A stretch of DNA of 26,646 nt. It comes from an uncultured Lachnospiraceae bacterium (GTDB lineage: Bacteria > Bacillota > Clostridia > Lachnospirales > Lachnospiraceae). Location of the stretch: assembly GCA_910579325.1 (NCBI GenBank), contig CAJTTU010000041.1, forward strand, positions 1 to 26,646, in the 5' to 3' direction. This document shows positions 7,472 through 15,154 of the stretch, piece after piece. Both the position numbers and the translations under genes were made by a program. The notes below the pieces were generated by a model. The model had not been told where the DNA came from. It searched no databases and saw only the letters and a program-made list of their open reading frames with translations. How positions within the stretch are numbered: the first letter of the stretch is position 1; each line of letters starts with the position of its first letter.

Positions 7472-8884
7472 ATGGCTGAAATAGAAAAAAAACCGATCAA
7501 AATTATGGAAACTGTTTTGCGGGACGCCCATCAGTCTCTGATTGCCACCCGCATGACCACGGAGCAGATGGTGCCGATTATCAGCAAAATGGATCAGGTG
7601 GGCTACCATGCGGTGGAGTGCTGGGGCGGCGCCACCTTCGACGCTTCCCTGCGGTTTCTGAAGGAAGACCCCTGGCAGCGGCTGCGCATCCTGCGGGACG
7701 GCTTTAAGAACACGAAATTACAGATGCTGTTCCGGGGACAGAATATCCTGGGCTACCGCCATTATGCCGACGATGTGGTGGAGTATTTCGTGCAGAAATC
7801 CATTGCCAACGGCATCGACATTATCAGGATTTTTGACTGCTTTAACGACTTAAGGAACCTGAAAACTGCCGTAAATGCGGCGGTGAAGGAAAAAGGCGAG
7901 GTACAGGTGGCATTGTCCTATACGCTGGGCGACGCCTATACGCTGGACTACTGGACGGATATGGCGAAGAAGGTAACGGATATGGGGGCGACCTCCCTCT
8001 GCATCAAGGATATGGCCGGCCTTCTTGTGCCCTACCAGGCCACGGAGCTGATTCAGGCTTTGAAGGAAGCCACGGATCTGCCTATTGACCTGCACACTCA
8101 CTATACCAGCGGCGTGGCGGCCATGACTTATCTGAAGGCGGTGGAGGCAGGCTGCGATATCATAGATACGGCCATGTCGCCCTTCTCCATGGGCACCAGC
8201 CAGCCGGCCACGGAGGTAATGGTGGAAACCTTTAAGGGAACCCCTTACGATACGGGGCTTGACCAGAACCTGCTGGCGGAAATCGCCGATTATTTCCGCC
8301 CGATCCAGGAGAATGCCCTGAAAACCGGCCTGCTGAACCCGAAGGTGATGGGCGTGAATATCAAGACCCTTTTGTACCAGGTGCCCGGCGGCATGCTGTC
8401 CAACCTGGTATCCCAGTTAAAGGAGCAGAATGCGGAGGATAAATATTATGACGTGCTGATGGAGGTGCCCCAGGTGCGAAAGGATCTGGGCGAGCCGCCG
8501 TTGGTAACTCCTTCCTCCCAGATTGTGGGAACCCAGTCTGTGTTTAATGTGCTGATGGGCGAGCGGTACCGGATGGCTACGGCGGAGACGAAGGCGGTGC
8601 TTAAGGGTGAGTACGGCCAGACCGTTAAGCCGTTCAATCCGGAGGTGGTGCAAAAGGTAATCGGCGACGAGGAGGTTATCACCTGCAGACCTGCAGACCT
8701 GATCCCGCCGGAGCTGGATAAATTAGAGCAGGAGATGGCCCAGTGGAAGGAGCAGGACGAGGATGTGCTGACCTATGCGCTGTTCCCCCAGGTGGCCGTG
8801 GAGTTTTTCAAGTTCAGGCAGGCGCAGAAGACGAAGGTTGACCCGGATACGGCGGATGAGAAGAATGGGGTGTATCCGGTGTAG
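7472..8884 (+). CDS. Oxaloacetate/pyruvate carboxyltransferase subunit (OadA / PycB / transcarboxylase 5S-like), without biotin domain
   Basis: Catalyses carboxyl transfer between oxaloacetate and carrier-bound biotin, yielding pyruvate in the decarboxylation direction. The 470-aa protein has an HMGL-like TIM barrel with RDAHQS (17-22), the carboxylatable Lys179 in CIKDMAG and metal ligands His208 and His210 in HTHYTSG, then the conserved carboxyltransferase domain (QVPGGMLSNL near 304-313). It ends soon after, with no biotinyl domain, so it must use the separate carrier encoded upstream. TAGGAG sits 9 nt before the ATG. It is the last gene of the operon, 44 nt after the beta subunit and about 60 nt before a strong terminator. 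Its combination with an acyl-CoA carboxyltransferase in the same operon recalls the 12S/5S/1.3S parts of propionibacterial transcarboxylase. Confidence 0.9.
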   Translation: MAEIEKKPIKIMETVLRDAHQSLIATRMTTEQMVPIISKMDQVGYHAVECWGGATFDASLRFLKEDPWQRLRILRDGFKNTKLQMLFRGQNILGYRHYADDVVEYFVQKSIANGIDIIRIFDCFNDLRNLKTAVNAAVKEKGEVQVALSYTLGDAYTLDYWTDMAKKVTDMGATSLCIKDMAGLLVPYQATELIQALKEATDLPIDLHTHYTSGVAAMTYLKAVEAGCDIIDTAMSPFSMGTSQPATEVMVETFKGTPYDTGLDQNLLAEIADYFRPIQENALKTGLLNPKVMGVNIKTLLYQVPGGMLSNLVSQLKEQNAEDKYYDVLMEVPQVRKDLGEPPLVTPSSQIVGTQSVFNVLMGERYRMATAETKAVLKGEYGQTVKPFNPEVVQKVIGDEEVITCRPADLIPPELDKLEQEMAQWKEQDEDVLTYALFPQVAVEFFKFRQAQKTKVDPDTADEKNGVYPV

Positions 8885-8946
8885 GGGTGGAATGGAATTC
8901 GTTTTACTGTACTCAAATCTATAGATGGCAATTGCCGTAAGGGTGA

Positions 8947-8997
8947 AATACTCCGTAGTTTGCTGTGATATCTTGAGCTTACTGCGGGGTATTTTTT
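8947..8997 (+). terminator. Intrinsic terminator of the decarboxylase operon
   Basis: The arms AATACTCCGTAGT (8947-8959) and ACTGCGGGGTATT (8981-8993) pair over 13 bp with two G-U pairs, and the second arm runs into TTTTTT. It begins 62 nt after the stop of the last operon gene. Confidence 0.85.
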
Positions 8998-9210
8998 ACT
9001 GACAAAGGACACAGCACTTTGGAAAAATGACCTGTTAGATGCCATTATTCTTTATAATGCGCAAGATTTACATCTTTTGATTACAAATGAAGCTTCTTCA
9101 TCTAATTGGACACAGGGAGTATGGATATGCGTTTCTTCATATGGGTAATATTCTACTGCCTCGGAGCATATGGATACAATCCGTTCGCTGACAGGTGTTC
9201 TAGTATGGAA
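8998..9210. other. Gap with no recognisable gene
   Basis: Between the operon terminator and the Fic remnant there is AT-richer sequence with no plausible complete gene. A + frame is open from about 8999 to the stop at 9146-9148 and reads like a protein fragment (it includes WKNDLLDAIILYNAQDLH), but it has no start codon with a ribosome site and I do not recognise it. It may be another decayed gene piece. Confidence 0.4.
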
Positions 9211-9784
9211 TTACCTCAATCGAATATAGCATGTCGATTTTCCCACCCCCTCATGTTTCAGTTCGCCGGCATTCACCATTTTTCTCAAAGCGCCTTCAAT
9301 GGAGCTGATACTTAAGGATGGACACAGTTCTCTGATGTCCTGTTTGGTGAACCGTCCGATTTTATTCTGCGTTGCTTTGCGTACCATGTCGATGGCCGGA
9401 AGTTTTTCTTCTACGATCAAAAACCTGTCAATGCTGAGAATATATTTGATGAATGGAACGGCATCTTCCGTTCCTTCATGCCAGCCGTGCTGCGATTGGT
9501 TCAGCGCTTTGTAATATAAGTCCTTATCTTTTGCGATTTTCGCTTCCAAGGAGATGTATTTTCCAACATAAAAACCACAGCGATACAAAAGCAGAGTGGT
9601 GAGCAACCGGCTCATTCTGCCGTTTCCGTCATTGAAGGGATGAATGCACAAAAAATCATGAATATAAATTGGAATGGAGATCAGCGGTTCCAATTCAAAA
9701 TTACCAATAAGCTATATATCCTGGAATATCGGAGTCCCATTTCTGATCCCTGATAGATGCGTAATTGAATATTCTCATTCTCAT
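9211..9784 (-). pseudogene. Fic family protein, broken by internal deletions
   Basis: Fic proteins AMPylate or otherwise modify target proteins, and many are toxin-like. Here the C-terminal part is long and clear in one frame from 9711 down to the stop at 9211. It contains the full active-site loop HPFNDGNGRMSR (catalytic His) and a winged-helix-like tail (RFTKQDIRELCPSLS). The N-terminus is also present: ATG 9784 behind AAAGGA starts MRMRIFNYASIRDQKWDSDI, which matches the usual N-terminus of this subfamily. That frame stops at TAA 9703-9701 after 27 residues, and the two parts are in different frames. About 150 residues of the expected middle are therefore missing. A second, in-frame loss of roughly ten residues after PFIKYIL is suggested by family memory. 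A truncated active product from an internal start (TTG 9693) cannot be excluded, but decay is more likely. Confidence 0.8.
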
Positions 9785-9795
9785 AGTTACCATCC

Positions 9796-9880
9796 TTTCC
9801 CTTAAATTATGGCAAATGATAAGGGAAAAGTCAATGCAGTAAGCGAATATTCCCTTAAAATGTGCAATGTTTAGGGGAAA
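9796..9880. repeat. Two TTCCCTTA-type inverted repeats, probable operators upstream of the Fic remnant
   Basis: Pair 1: TTTCCCTTA (9796-9804) and TAAGGGAAA (9820-9828), a perfect 9-bp inverted repeat with a 15-nt spacer. Pair 2: TTCCCTTAAA (9850-9859) and TTTAGGGGAA (9870-9879), the same sequence with one change and a 10-nt spacer. Pair 1 flanks the -10 box of the minus-strand promoter of the Fic gene, which is where a repressor would block transcription. Confidence 0.6.
9806..9834 (-). promoter_or_regulatory. Promoter of the Fic remnant
   Basis: On the minus strand TTGACT (9834-9829), a 17-nt spacer and CATAAT (9811-9806) form a good sigma-A promoter. The predicted transcript start near 9799 leaves a leader of only about 15 nt before ATG 9784. 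The -10 is flanked by the arms of the 9-bp inverted repeat. Confidence 0.65.
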
Positions 9881-9976
9881 ATGTTTTAGACAAATAGTAT
9901 ACCCTCATATCGTAGACGGATTCATCGATATTGCTGTTATGGTGAACTGTATGGCCGAGGTCTGTGATGGTGGTAA

Positions 9977-10123
9977 TGGTATTATTCTGCAAAAAACAGT
10001 GAGATTGATTTCGTTTTGCTGTATGGGATGGAAATCGTTCCTGTTGAGGTAAAAGGCGGAGAGGATAAATCGGCGCCGTCATTTAAAAAGTATATTGCAG
10101 GAAAGACAAAGGAATTATTGTAG
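9977..10123 (+). pseudogene. C-terminal relic of a DUF4143-type AAA ATPase
   Basis: The + frame ending at TAG 10121-10123 reads WYYSAKNSEIDFVLLYG and then IVPVEVKGGEDKSAPSFKKY. This is the nuclease-like C-terminal signature of ATP-binding proteins with a DUF4143 domain, whose family pattern is roughly YYW..NSAEIDFV...G.EI.PVEVKAG. The frame is closed by TAA at 9974-9976. The ATPase part (P-loop, Walker B) is absent, and only weak frameshifted similarity to the preceding part may exist at 9940-9976. No start codon or ribosome site is visible, so it is a gene fragment. The family assignment is from memory of its consensus. Confidence 0.7.
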
Positions 10124-10246
10124 TCCCGGCATTTCGTTTCCAAAAATCTGATACAAATTTGATACGTTTCAGATATAATGCCGAGCGGAAAGTGTAAAAA
10201 TATGGTCCGGCACCGTAAAAGGTTTGCTGTTCGTGCGTGGAAACCA

Positions 10247-10276
10247 TTGACAAAAAGTTGTCCTACCCAATATAAT
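10247..10276 (+). promoter_or_regulatory. Promoter of the chemotaxis receptor gene
   Basis: TTGACA (10247-10252), an 18-nt spacer and TATAAT (10271-10276): both boxes match the sigma-A consensus perfectly. The predicted leader is about 60 nt. This argues against dependence on the flagellar sigma factor SigD. Confidence 0.75.
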
Positions 10277-10343
10277 AAATAGAGGTTCTAAATATGGTTC
10301 GACCAGAAAAATGAAAGGAACGAATAACAAGGGGGACTTAAAG

Positions 10344-12317
10344 ATGAACAGTATCCGAAAAAAAATTACAGTGTGCCTGATGGCGACTATTCTGATCGCT
10401 TTGGCCGTGGTGGGTGGTTCCAGCATTGCGCTGAATTACAGGAGTACCATCGCGACGGTGGACCAGATGATGAGCGAGACTGCGGTACTGGCGGCAGAGC
10501 GTATCGAACAGGAACTGACGGCTTATAAGAATGTGGCTATGGATACGGGCTGTATTGCTCAGCTGTCCGATGAGACCGTATCGGTGGAGGAAAAGCAGGC
10601 CATTATCGACGAGCGTGTCAGTACCCACGGCTTTCAGAGGGGAAATATCATAGGGCTTGACGGCTGCAGCATTTTTGACGGAAAAGATTATTCCGACCGG
10701 GAATACGTACGGCAGGCGATGCAGGGGAATGTCTATGTGTCGGAGCCGCTGATCAGCAAGATTACGGGAGAGCTGTCGATTATGGTAGCGGCGCCCATCT
10801 ATGCCGACGGGAAGCACGGTTCGCAGATTGCGGGCGTGGTTTATTTCGTGCCGCCGGAAACTTTTCTGAATGATATTGTATCTTCTATTAAAGTCAGTGA
10901 GAACAGCCGCGCTTATATGATTAATAAGTCCGGCGATACCATCGCTGACGTTACGCTGGAAACCATTACCACACAGAATGTGGAGAGTGAAGCGGGGAGC
11001 GACGGTTCTTTAAGGGAACTGGCGAATATCCATGCCGCCATGCGGGCAGGTGAGAATGGCTTTGGAAGTTTTAATGCCGAGGACGGCCCCAGGTTTGCGG
11101 CCTATGCGCCGGTAGGCGGTACGGACGGCTGGAGCGTGGCGGTTACCGCGCTGAAAACAGACTACCTGACCGATACATACTTTGGAATCGTGCTCAATGT
11201 GATTGCCATTCTGGCGTCCATTCTTGTATCTGTCGTAGTCGCGATGAAGCTGTCGAGTAATATCAGCGGACCTATGCGGGCCTGTGCCGCGCGGATGAAG
11301 CTGCTGGTAGAGGGCGATTTAAAGTCGCCGGTTCCTCAGAATGACGGAAAAGACGAGACGGCGGAACTGACCCGTTCAACGGCGGAGCTGGTGACGGGGT
11401 TAAATACCATTATCGATGATATCGGCTATCTGCTGCTGGAGATGTCCCGGCAGAATTTTGATATTCAGTCCTCTCACAGAGAGGCATATGTGGGCGGATT
11501 CCAGGGAATACTGGAATCGATGCGCACCTTAAAGGTGAAACTGAGCGATACGATGCGGCAGATCGACGCTTCCGCCGGTCAGGTGTCGGCGGCCAGCGGC
11601 CAGGTTTCCACCGGCGCCCAGGCGCTGAGCCAGGGTTCCATCACCCAGGCCAGCTCCATAGAAGAACTGGCGGCTACCATTGCGGAGATTTCCGACAGCG
11701 CCAAAAAGACGGCGGCCGCCGCCGAAGAAGCGGGACAGTTTGTAGGTCAGGCCGGCGCGCAGCTTGGCGTCAGCGTGGAACATGTAACAGAATTGAATAC
11801 GGCTATGGGGAAAATTTCCACATCCTCCGAGGAAATTTCGAAGATTATCTCCACGATTGAGGACATTGCTTTTCAGACAAATATTCTGGCGCTGAATGCC
11901 GCCGTGGAGGCTGCCCGGGCCGGCGACGCCGGAAAAGGCTTTGCGGTGGTGGCCGACGAGGTGCGAAATCTGGCTTCCAAGTCCGATGAGGCGGCCAAAG
12001 CGACCAAGGAACTGATCGAAGGTTCCATCGATGCCGTCAGGGAAGGCGGGCATGTGGTGGAGCAGGTTACGGAAGCTCTGGAGCGTACCAGCGAATATGC
12101 CGGAAATGTGGTTACCCAGATGGATATCGTGGTGGAGGCCGTAGATAACCAGACGACCGCCATTGAGCAGGTGACAGAGGGAATCGATCAGATTTCTTCC
12201 GTGGTGCAGACCAACAGCGCCACCGCCCAGGAAAGCGCCGCTGCCAGCGAAGAGTTATCTGCCGAGGCGGAAAGCCTGAAAAATATGGTGGATCAGTTTA
12301 CCCTGGCGAAAAATTAA
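10344..12317 (+). CDS. Methyl-accepting chemotaxis protein with periplasm-facing Cache sensor
   Basis: Transmembrane receptor that senses an extracellular ligand and controls CheA. The frame is open from 10311, but ATG 10344 has GGGGG at 8 nt and gives a normal short N-terminus (657 aa). The order is TM1 (about 10-30), an extracellular dCache-type sensor (about 35-270, containing KDYSDREYVRQAMQGNVY and a membrane-proximal PVGGTDGWSVAV), TM2 (about 275-300, IVLNVIAILASILVSVVVAM), HAMP, then a long helical signalling domain whose hairpin tip is EDIAFQTNILALNAAVEAAR. No CheR-binding pentapeptide is seen at the C-terminus (FTLAKN). The ligand is unknown. It has its own promoter and terminator, and no other chemotaxis gene is in the window. 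Confidence 0.92.
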   Translation: MNSIRKKITVCLMATILIALAVVGGSSIALNYRSTIATVDQMMSETAVLAAERIEQELTAYKNVAMDTGCIAQLSDETVSVEEKQAIIDERVSTHGFQRGNIIGLDGCSIFDGKDYSDREYVRQAMQGNVYVSEPLISKITGELSIMVAAPIYADGKHGSQIAGVVYFVPPETFLNDIVSSIKVSENSRAYMINKSGDTIADVTLETITTQNVESEAGSDGSLRELANIHAAMRAGENGFGSFNAEDGPRFAAYAPVGGTDGWSVAVTALKTDYLTDTYFGIVLNVIAILASILVSVVVAMKLSSNISGPMRACAARMKLLVEGDLKSPVPQNDGKDETAELTRSTAELVTGLNTIIDDIGYLLLEMSRQNFDIQSSHREAYVGGFQGILESMRTLKVKLSDTMRQIDASAGQVSAASGQVSTGAQALSQGSITQASSIEELAATIAEISDSAKKTAAAAEEAGQFVGQAGAQLGVSVEHVTELNTAMGKISTSSEEISKIISTIEDIAFQTNILALNAAVEAARAGDAGKGFAVVADEVRNLASKSDEAAKATKELIEGSIDAVREGGHVVEQVTEALERTSEYAGNVVTQMDIVVEAVDNQTTAIEQVTEGIDQISSVVQTNSATAQESAAASEELSAEAESLKNMVDQFTLAKN

Positions 12318-12350
12318 ATCGGAATTGTAAAAATCTGAAAAAGCATAAGC

Positions 12351-12390
12351 TCCCGGGATCCGGCCGGTATGTTCGGACCCCGGGATTTTT
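12351..12390 (+). terminator. Intrinsic terminator after the chemotaxis receptor gene
   Basis: The arms TCCCGGGATCCG (12351-12362) and CGGACCCCGGGA (12374-12385) pair over 12 positions with one A-C mismatch, followed by TTTTT. Confidence 0.85.
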
Positions 12391-12488
12391 ACCGCAGTCT
12401 GAAAGCGCTGTCACGGTATTTTGCGATTGATGAAAAAACGTTGCGGATATGCGGGACGAGCTGAACCGGGGCAGTGAGGGAAAGATAA

Positions 12489-13793
12489 ATGGTTGATGAA
12501 AGACAGCGGCAGAGCGGACTAACAGCGGGAGGACTTACAGATATTTTACCGGCTGGAAATTCTCCTGTCGGCATTTATATTCATATTCCGTTCTGCATCA
12601 AAAAATGTGATTACTGCGACTTCCTTTCCGGGCCTGTCACAGAAGAAACGCAGTCGGCATATGTTCAGGCTCTGATTCGGGAGATTCGCATGAACCGGGA
12701 TGTAAAGGGCAGATTTTCTGTGAAGACGGTTTTTTTTGGCGGCGGAACGCCGTCGATTCTGCCAGGCCAGGCAGTGGCTGATGTGGTCACGGCCTTACGG
12801 GAATGTTTTGATTTTGATCCGGACGGGAATGTGGAGATATCCCTGGAGGCCAATCCGGGAACGGTGACGGAGGAAAAACTGGCGCTCTGGAAGGAGGCCG
12901 GGGTAAACCGTTTAAGCTTTGGTTTGCAGTCGGCGGATAACCGGGAACTTACGCTGCTTGGCAGGATTCATACCTTTGAACAATTTCTGGAAAGCTGGGA
13001 GCTGGCAGCGAAGGCCGGGTACAGAAACCGGAATATCGACCTGATGTCGGCGCTGCCCGGGCAGACAGTGGAAAGCTGGGAGCGGACGCTGAAAACCGTG
13101 GCGGCGCTGAAGCCGGAGCATCTGTCGGCTTACAGCCTGATCATCGAGAAAGGAACCCCCTTTTATCAGCGGTTTGCAGATCCTAAATGCCCGGATTTTG
13201 CCCTGCTGCCGGATGAGGAGGCAGAGCGGAAAATGTATCGGCTGACCTGCCGGGAACTGAAAAGGTATGGGTATCAGCGCTATGAGATTTCTAATTATGC
13301 CCGCCCCGGTTTTGCCTGCCGCCATAACTGCGGTTACTGGGAGGGTGTGCGGTATCTGGGCTTTGGAGCAGGTGCGGCTTCTTATATAATGGAGGAAACC
13401 GCACAAACGATGGAAATATGTGAAACAGAAGCCATGAGAAATCCGGAATTAAAAACGGCAGCGAAAACATATATCCGGCTACGGAATGTGGCCGATACGG
13501 CGGAATATATCCGGCGGATGAAGCTTGGCCTTTCCCCTGTGGAGGAACGGCTGGAACTGACTGCAGAAGACAGGATGGAGGAATTTATGTTTCTGGGTCT
13601 CAGGATGGAGAAGGGGATTTCTTTTCAGGATTTCCGGCGGCGGTTCGGCTGTTCTTTTGACCAGATTTACGGGGAGGTTACGGAAAAGCTGCAAGGGCAG
13701 GGACTGGTTATGGAAACTGAGGCCGGGATCTGTCTGACGGATTATGGAATCGACGTGAGTAATTATGTGTTTGGAGCATATCTGCTTTCTTAG
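12489..13793 (+). CDS. hemW: Radical SAM heme chaperone HemW
   Basis: HemN-like radical SAM protein that binds heme and is proposed to insert it into target enzymes; it is often misannotated as oxygen-independent coproporphyrinogen III oxidase. The 434-aa protein has the radical SAM cluster motif with Cys36, Cys40 and Cys43 (FCIKKCDYCDF), where the residue two after the last Cys is Phe. HemN has a fourth Cys there, which favours HemW. GGGTPS and the SAM-binding blocks NRLSFGLQS and DLMSALPGQT follow, and a HemN_C-type winged domain occupies about 350-434. GAGGG precedes the ATG. In related bacteria it commonly lies between lepA and hrcA; here hrcA follows, but a chemotaxis gene replaces lepA upstream. 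Confidence 0.9.
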   Translation: MVDERQRQSGLTAGGLTDILPAGNSPVGIYIHIPFCIKKCDYCDFLSGPVTEETQSAYVQALIREIRMNRDVKGRFSVKTVFFGGGTPSILPGQAVADVVTALRECFDFDPDGNVEISLEANPGTVTEEKLALWKEAGVNRLSFGLQSADNRELTLLGRIHTFEQFLESWELAAKAGYRNRNIDLMSALPGQTVESWERTLKTVAALKPEHLSAYSLIIEKGTPFYQRFADPKCPDFALLPDEEAERKMYRLTCRELKRYGYQRYEISNYARPGFACRHNCGYWEGVRYLGFGAGAASYIMEETAQTMEICETEAMRNPELKTAAKTYIRLRNVADTAEYIRRMKLGLSPVEERLELTAEDRMEEFMFLGLRMEKGISFQDFRRRFGCSFDQIYGEVTEKLQGQGLVMETEAGICLTDYGIDVSNYVFGAYLLS

Positions 13794-13821
13794 GCATATT
13801 TATCGGATTTTGCGTATTGTC

Positions 13822-13855
13822 GGCTCCCGGAATGGCATCGGCTGTTTCGGGGGCC
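13822..13855 (+). terminator. Hairpin after hemW, weak terminator
   Basis: GGCTCCCGGAA (13822-13832) and TTTCGGGGGCC (13845-13855) pair over 11 bp with two G-U pairs. The following sequence, GTTGTTATG, is only moderately T-rich, so termination may be partial. It lies 28 nt after the hemW stop and before the heat-shock promoter. Confidence 0.55.
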
Positions 13856-13924
13856 GTTGTTATGCCATGGGTATGAAATATGTTGAACAGGGGATGATAA
13901 GATAAAGATTTTTTCCCAAAACTA

Positions 13925-13953
13925 TTGACAAAGACAGGTGCAAGTGGTATTTT
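13925..13953 (+). promoter_or_regulatory. Promoter of the hrcA-grpE-dnaK-dnaJ operon
   Basis: TTGACA (13925-13930), a 17-nt spacer and TATTTT (13948-13953) lie just upstream of the CIRCE operator, the usual arrangement of an HrcA-regulated sigma-A promoter. The -10 is the weaker box. Confidence 0.7.
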
Positions 13954-13967
13954 ATGTTATGAAAGTA

Positions 13968-13994
13968 TTAGCACTCTAAAAAGATGAGTGCTAA
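13968..13994. promoter_or_regulatory. CIRCE operator
   Basis: Perfect CIRCE element: TTAGCACTC (13968-13976), nine bases, GAGTGCTAA (13986-13994). It is the binding site of the HrcA repressor encoded just downstream, so the operon is expected to be autoregulated and induced by heat or misfolded protein through GroEL titration (established for this family). Confidence 0.97.
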
Positions 13995-14095
13995 CAATAT
14001 GGGAACAGAGTAAAATCTGTGAGCTGAAAAGACCGGAGAAGCCGGGCAGGCTGCGGCTAAAATTGCTGACAGGAATGAAATTCAGGAGGAAGGCC

Positions 14096-15139
14096 ATGGA
14101 TCTGGATGACAGAAAAGCCAAGATATTGCGGGCGATCATACGGAATTATCAGGAAACCGGCGAGCCGGTGGGTTCCAGAACCATTTCCAAGTATTCCGAC
14201 CTGAGTTTAAGCTCGGCTACTATCCGGAACGAGATGGCAGACCTAGAGGAGATGGGACTGATCGTACAGCCCCACACGTCGGCGGGCAGGATTCCCACGG
14301 ATAAGGGCTACCGGCTGTATGTGGATGAGCTGATGGAGGCACAGAACCGGGAAGTCACGCAGATGAAGGATTTTCTGATTCAGCGGGTGGACCGGGTAGA
14401 GCTTCTGCTAAAGCAGATGGCCAAACTGCTGGCGGTGAACACAAACTACGCCACGATGATTACAGGCCCTGTCTACAGCAGCACAAAGCTGAAATTTATC
14501 CAGCTATCCAAGATGGATAACCAGAAGCTTCTGGCGGTGATCGTGGTGGAAGGGAATATCGTGAAAAACACCATCCTGGATATGGATCGTACGCTGGACG
14601 ACCAGGATATCCTTTCCCTGAACCTTTTGCTGAACAGCAGCCTGAACGGGCTGACGATCAATGATATCAATCTGGGTATCGTGAAGGAGCTGGAGGAACA
14701 GGCGGGCCCCCACGGCATGCTGATGCGGGAGATTCTGAACGCGGTGGCCGAGGCGGTGCAGACCGAGGAAGGCGGCATGCAGATTTACACCAGCGGCGCG
14801 ACGAATATTTTCAAGTATCCGGAGCTGTCCGATGGCCAGACGGCCAGCGAACTGATTCATACCTTTGAGGAAAAGGATCAGCTTCGAAACCTGGTGAAGG
14901 AGAGTCTGGATTCCGACGGCAAAGAAGACCTGCAGGTGTTTATCGGCGATGAGATGCCGGTGCAGACCATGAAAGACTGCAGCGTGGTGACAGCGAATTA
15001 TGAACTGAGCGAGGGTGTACGGGGCACCATTGGGATCATTGGCCCCAAGCGTATGGATTATGTGAAGGTCATGGACACATTAAGAACCCTGATGGCTCAG
15101 CTTGATATATTATTCCGGCCAGGTGAACCGGATCGATAG
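14096..15139 (+). CDS. hrcA: Heat-inducible transcription repressor HrcA
   Basis: Represses class I heat-shock genes by binding CIRCE. The 347-aa protein has an N-terminal winged helix (RKAKILRAIIRNYQETGEPV then SSATIRNEMADLEEMGLI), the family motif PHTSAGRIPTDKGYRLYVD, and the GAF-like effector domain. ATG 14096 is chosen because AGGAGG (14084-14089) precedes it by 6 nt. The frame can be extended to GTG 13988, but that codon lies within the CIRCE arm and cannot be the start. It is the first gene of the operon and is followed by grpE after 15 nt. Confidence 0.95.
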   Translation: MDLDDRKAKILRAIIRNYQETGEPVGSRTISKYSDLSLSSATIRNEMADLEEMGLIVQPHTSAGRIPTDKGYRLYVDELMEAQNREVTQMKDFLIQRVDRVELLLKQMAKLLAVNTNYATMITGPVYSSTKLKFIQLSKMDNQKLLAVIVVEGNIVKNTILDMDRTLDDQDILSLNLLLNSSLNGLTINDINLGIVKELEEQAGPHGMLMREILNAVAEAVQTEEGGMQIYTSGATNIFKYPELSDGQTASELIHTFEEKDQLRNLVKESLDSDGKEDLQVFIGDEMPVQTMKDCSVVTANYELSEGVRGTIGIIGPKRMDYVKVMDTLRTLMAQLDILFRPGEPDR

Positions 15140-15154
15140 AAAGGTGGATGAACA

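Noticed and set aside
8688..8704. Short tandem repeat CAGACCTG in the oadA-like gene
   Set aside because: It is only two copies within a conserved coding frame, consistent with codon usage and not a repeat element.
8998..10240. Possible insertion sequence or prophage in the degenerate interval
   Set aside because: No transposase, integrase or terminal inverted repeats with target duplications were seen; the inverted repeats present belong to a promoter/operator.
13988..14095. N-terminal extension of hrcA from GTG 13988
   Set aside because: The GTG lies inside the CIRCE operator and before any ribosome site, whereas AGGAGG stands 6 nt before ATG 14096 and the family N-terminus starts there.
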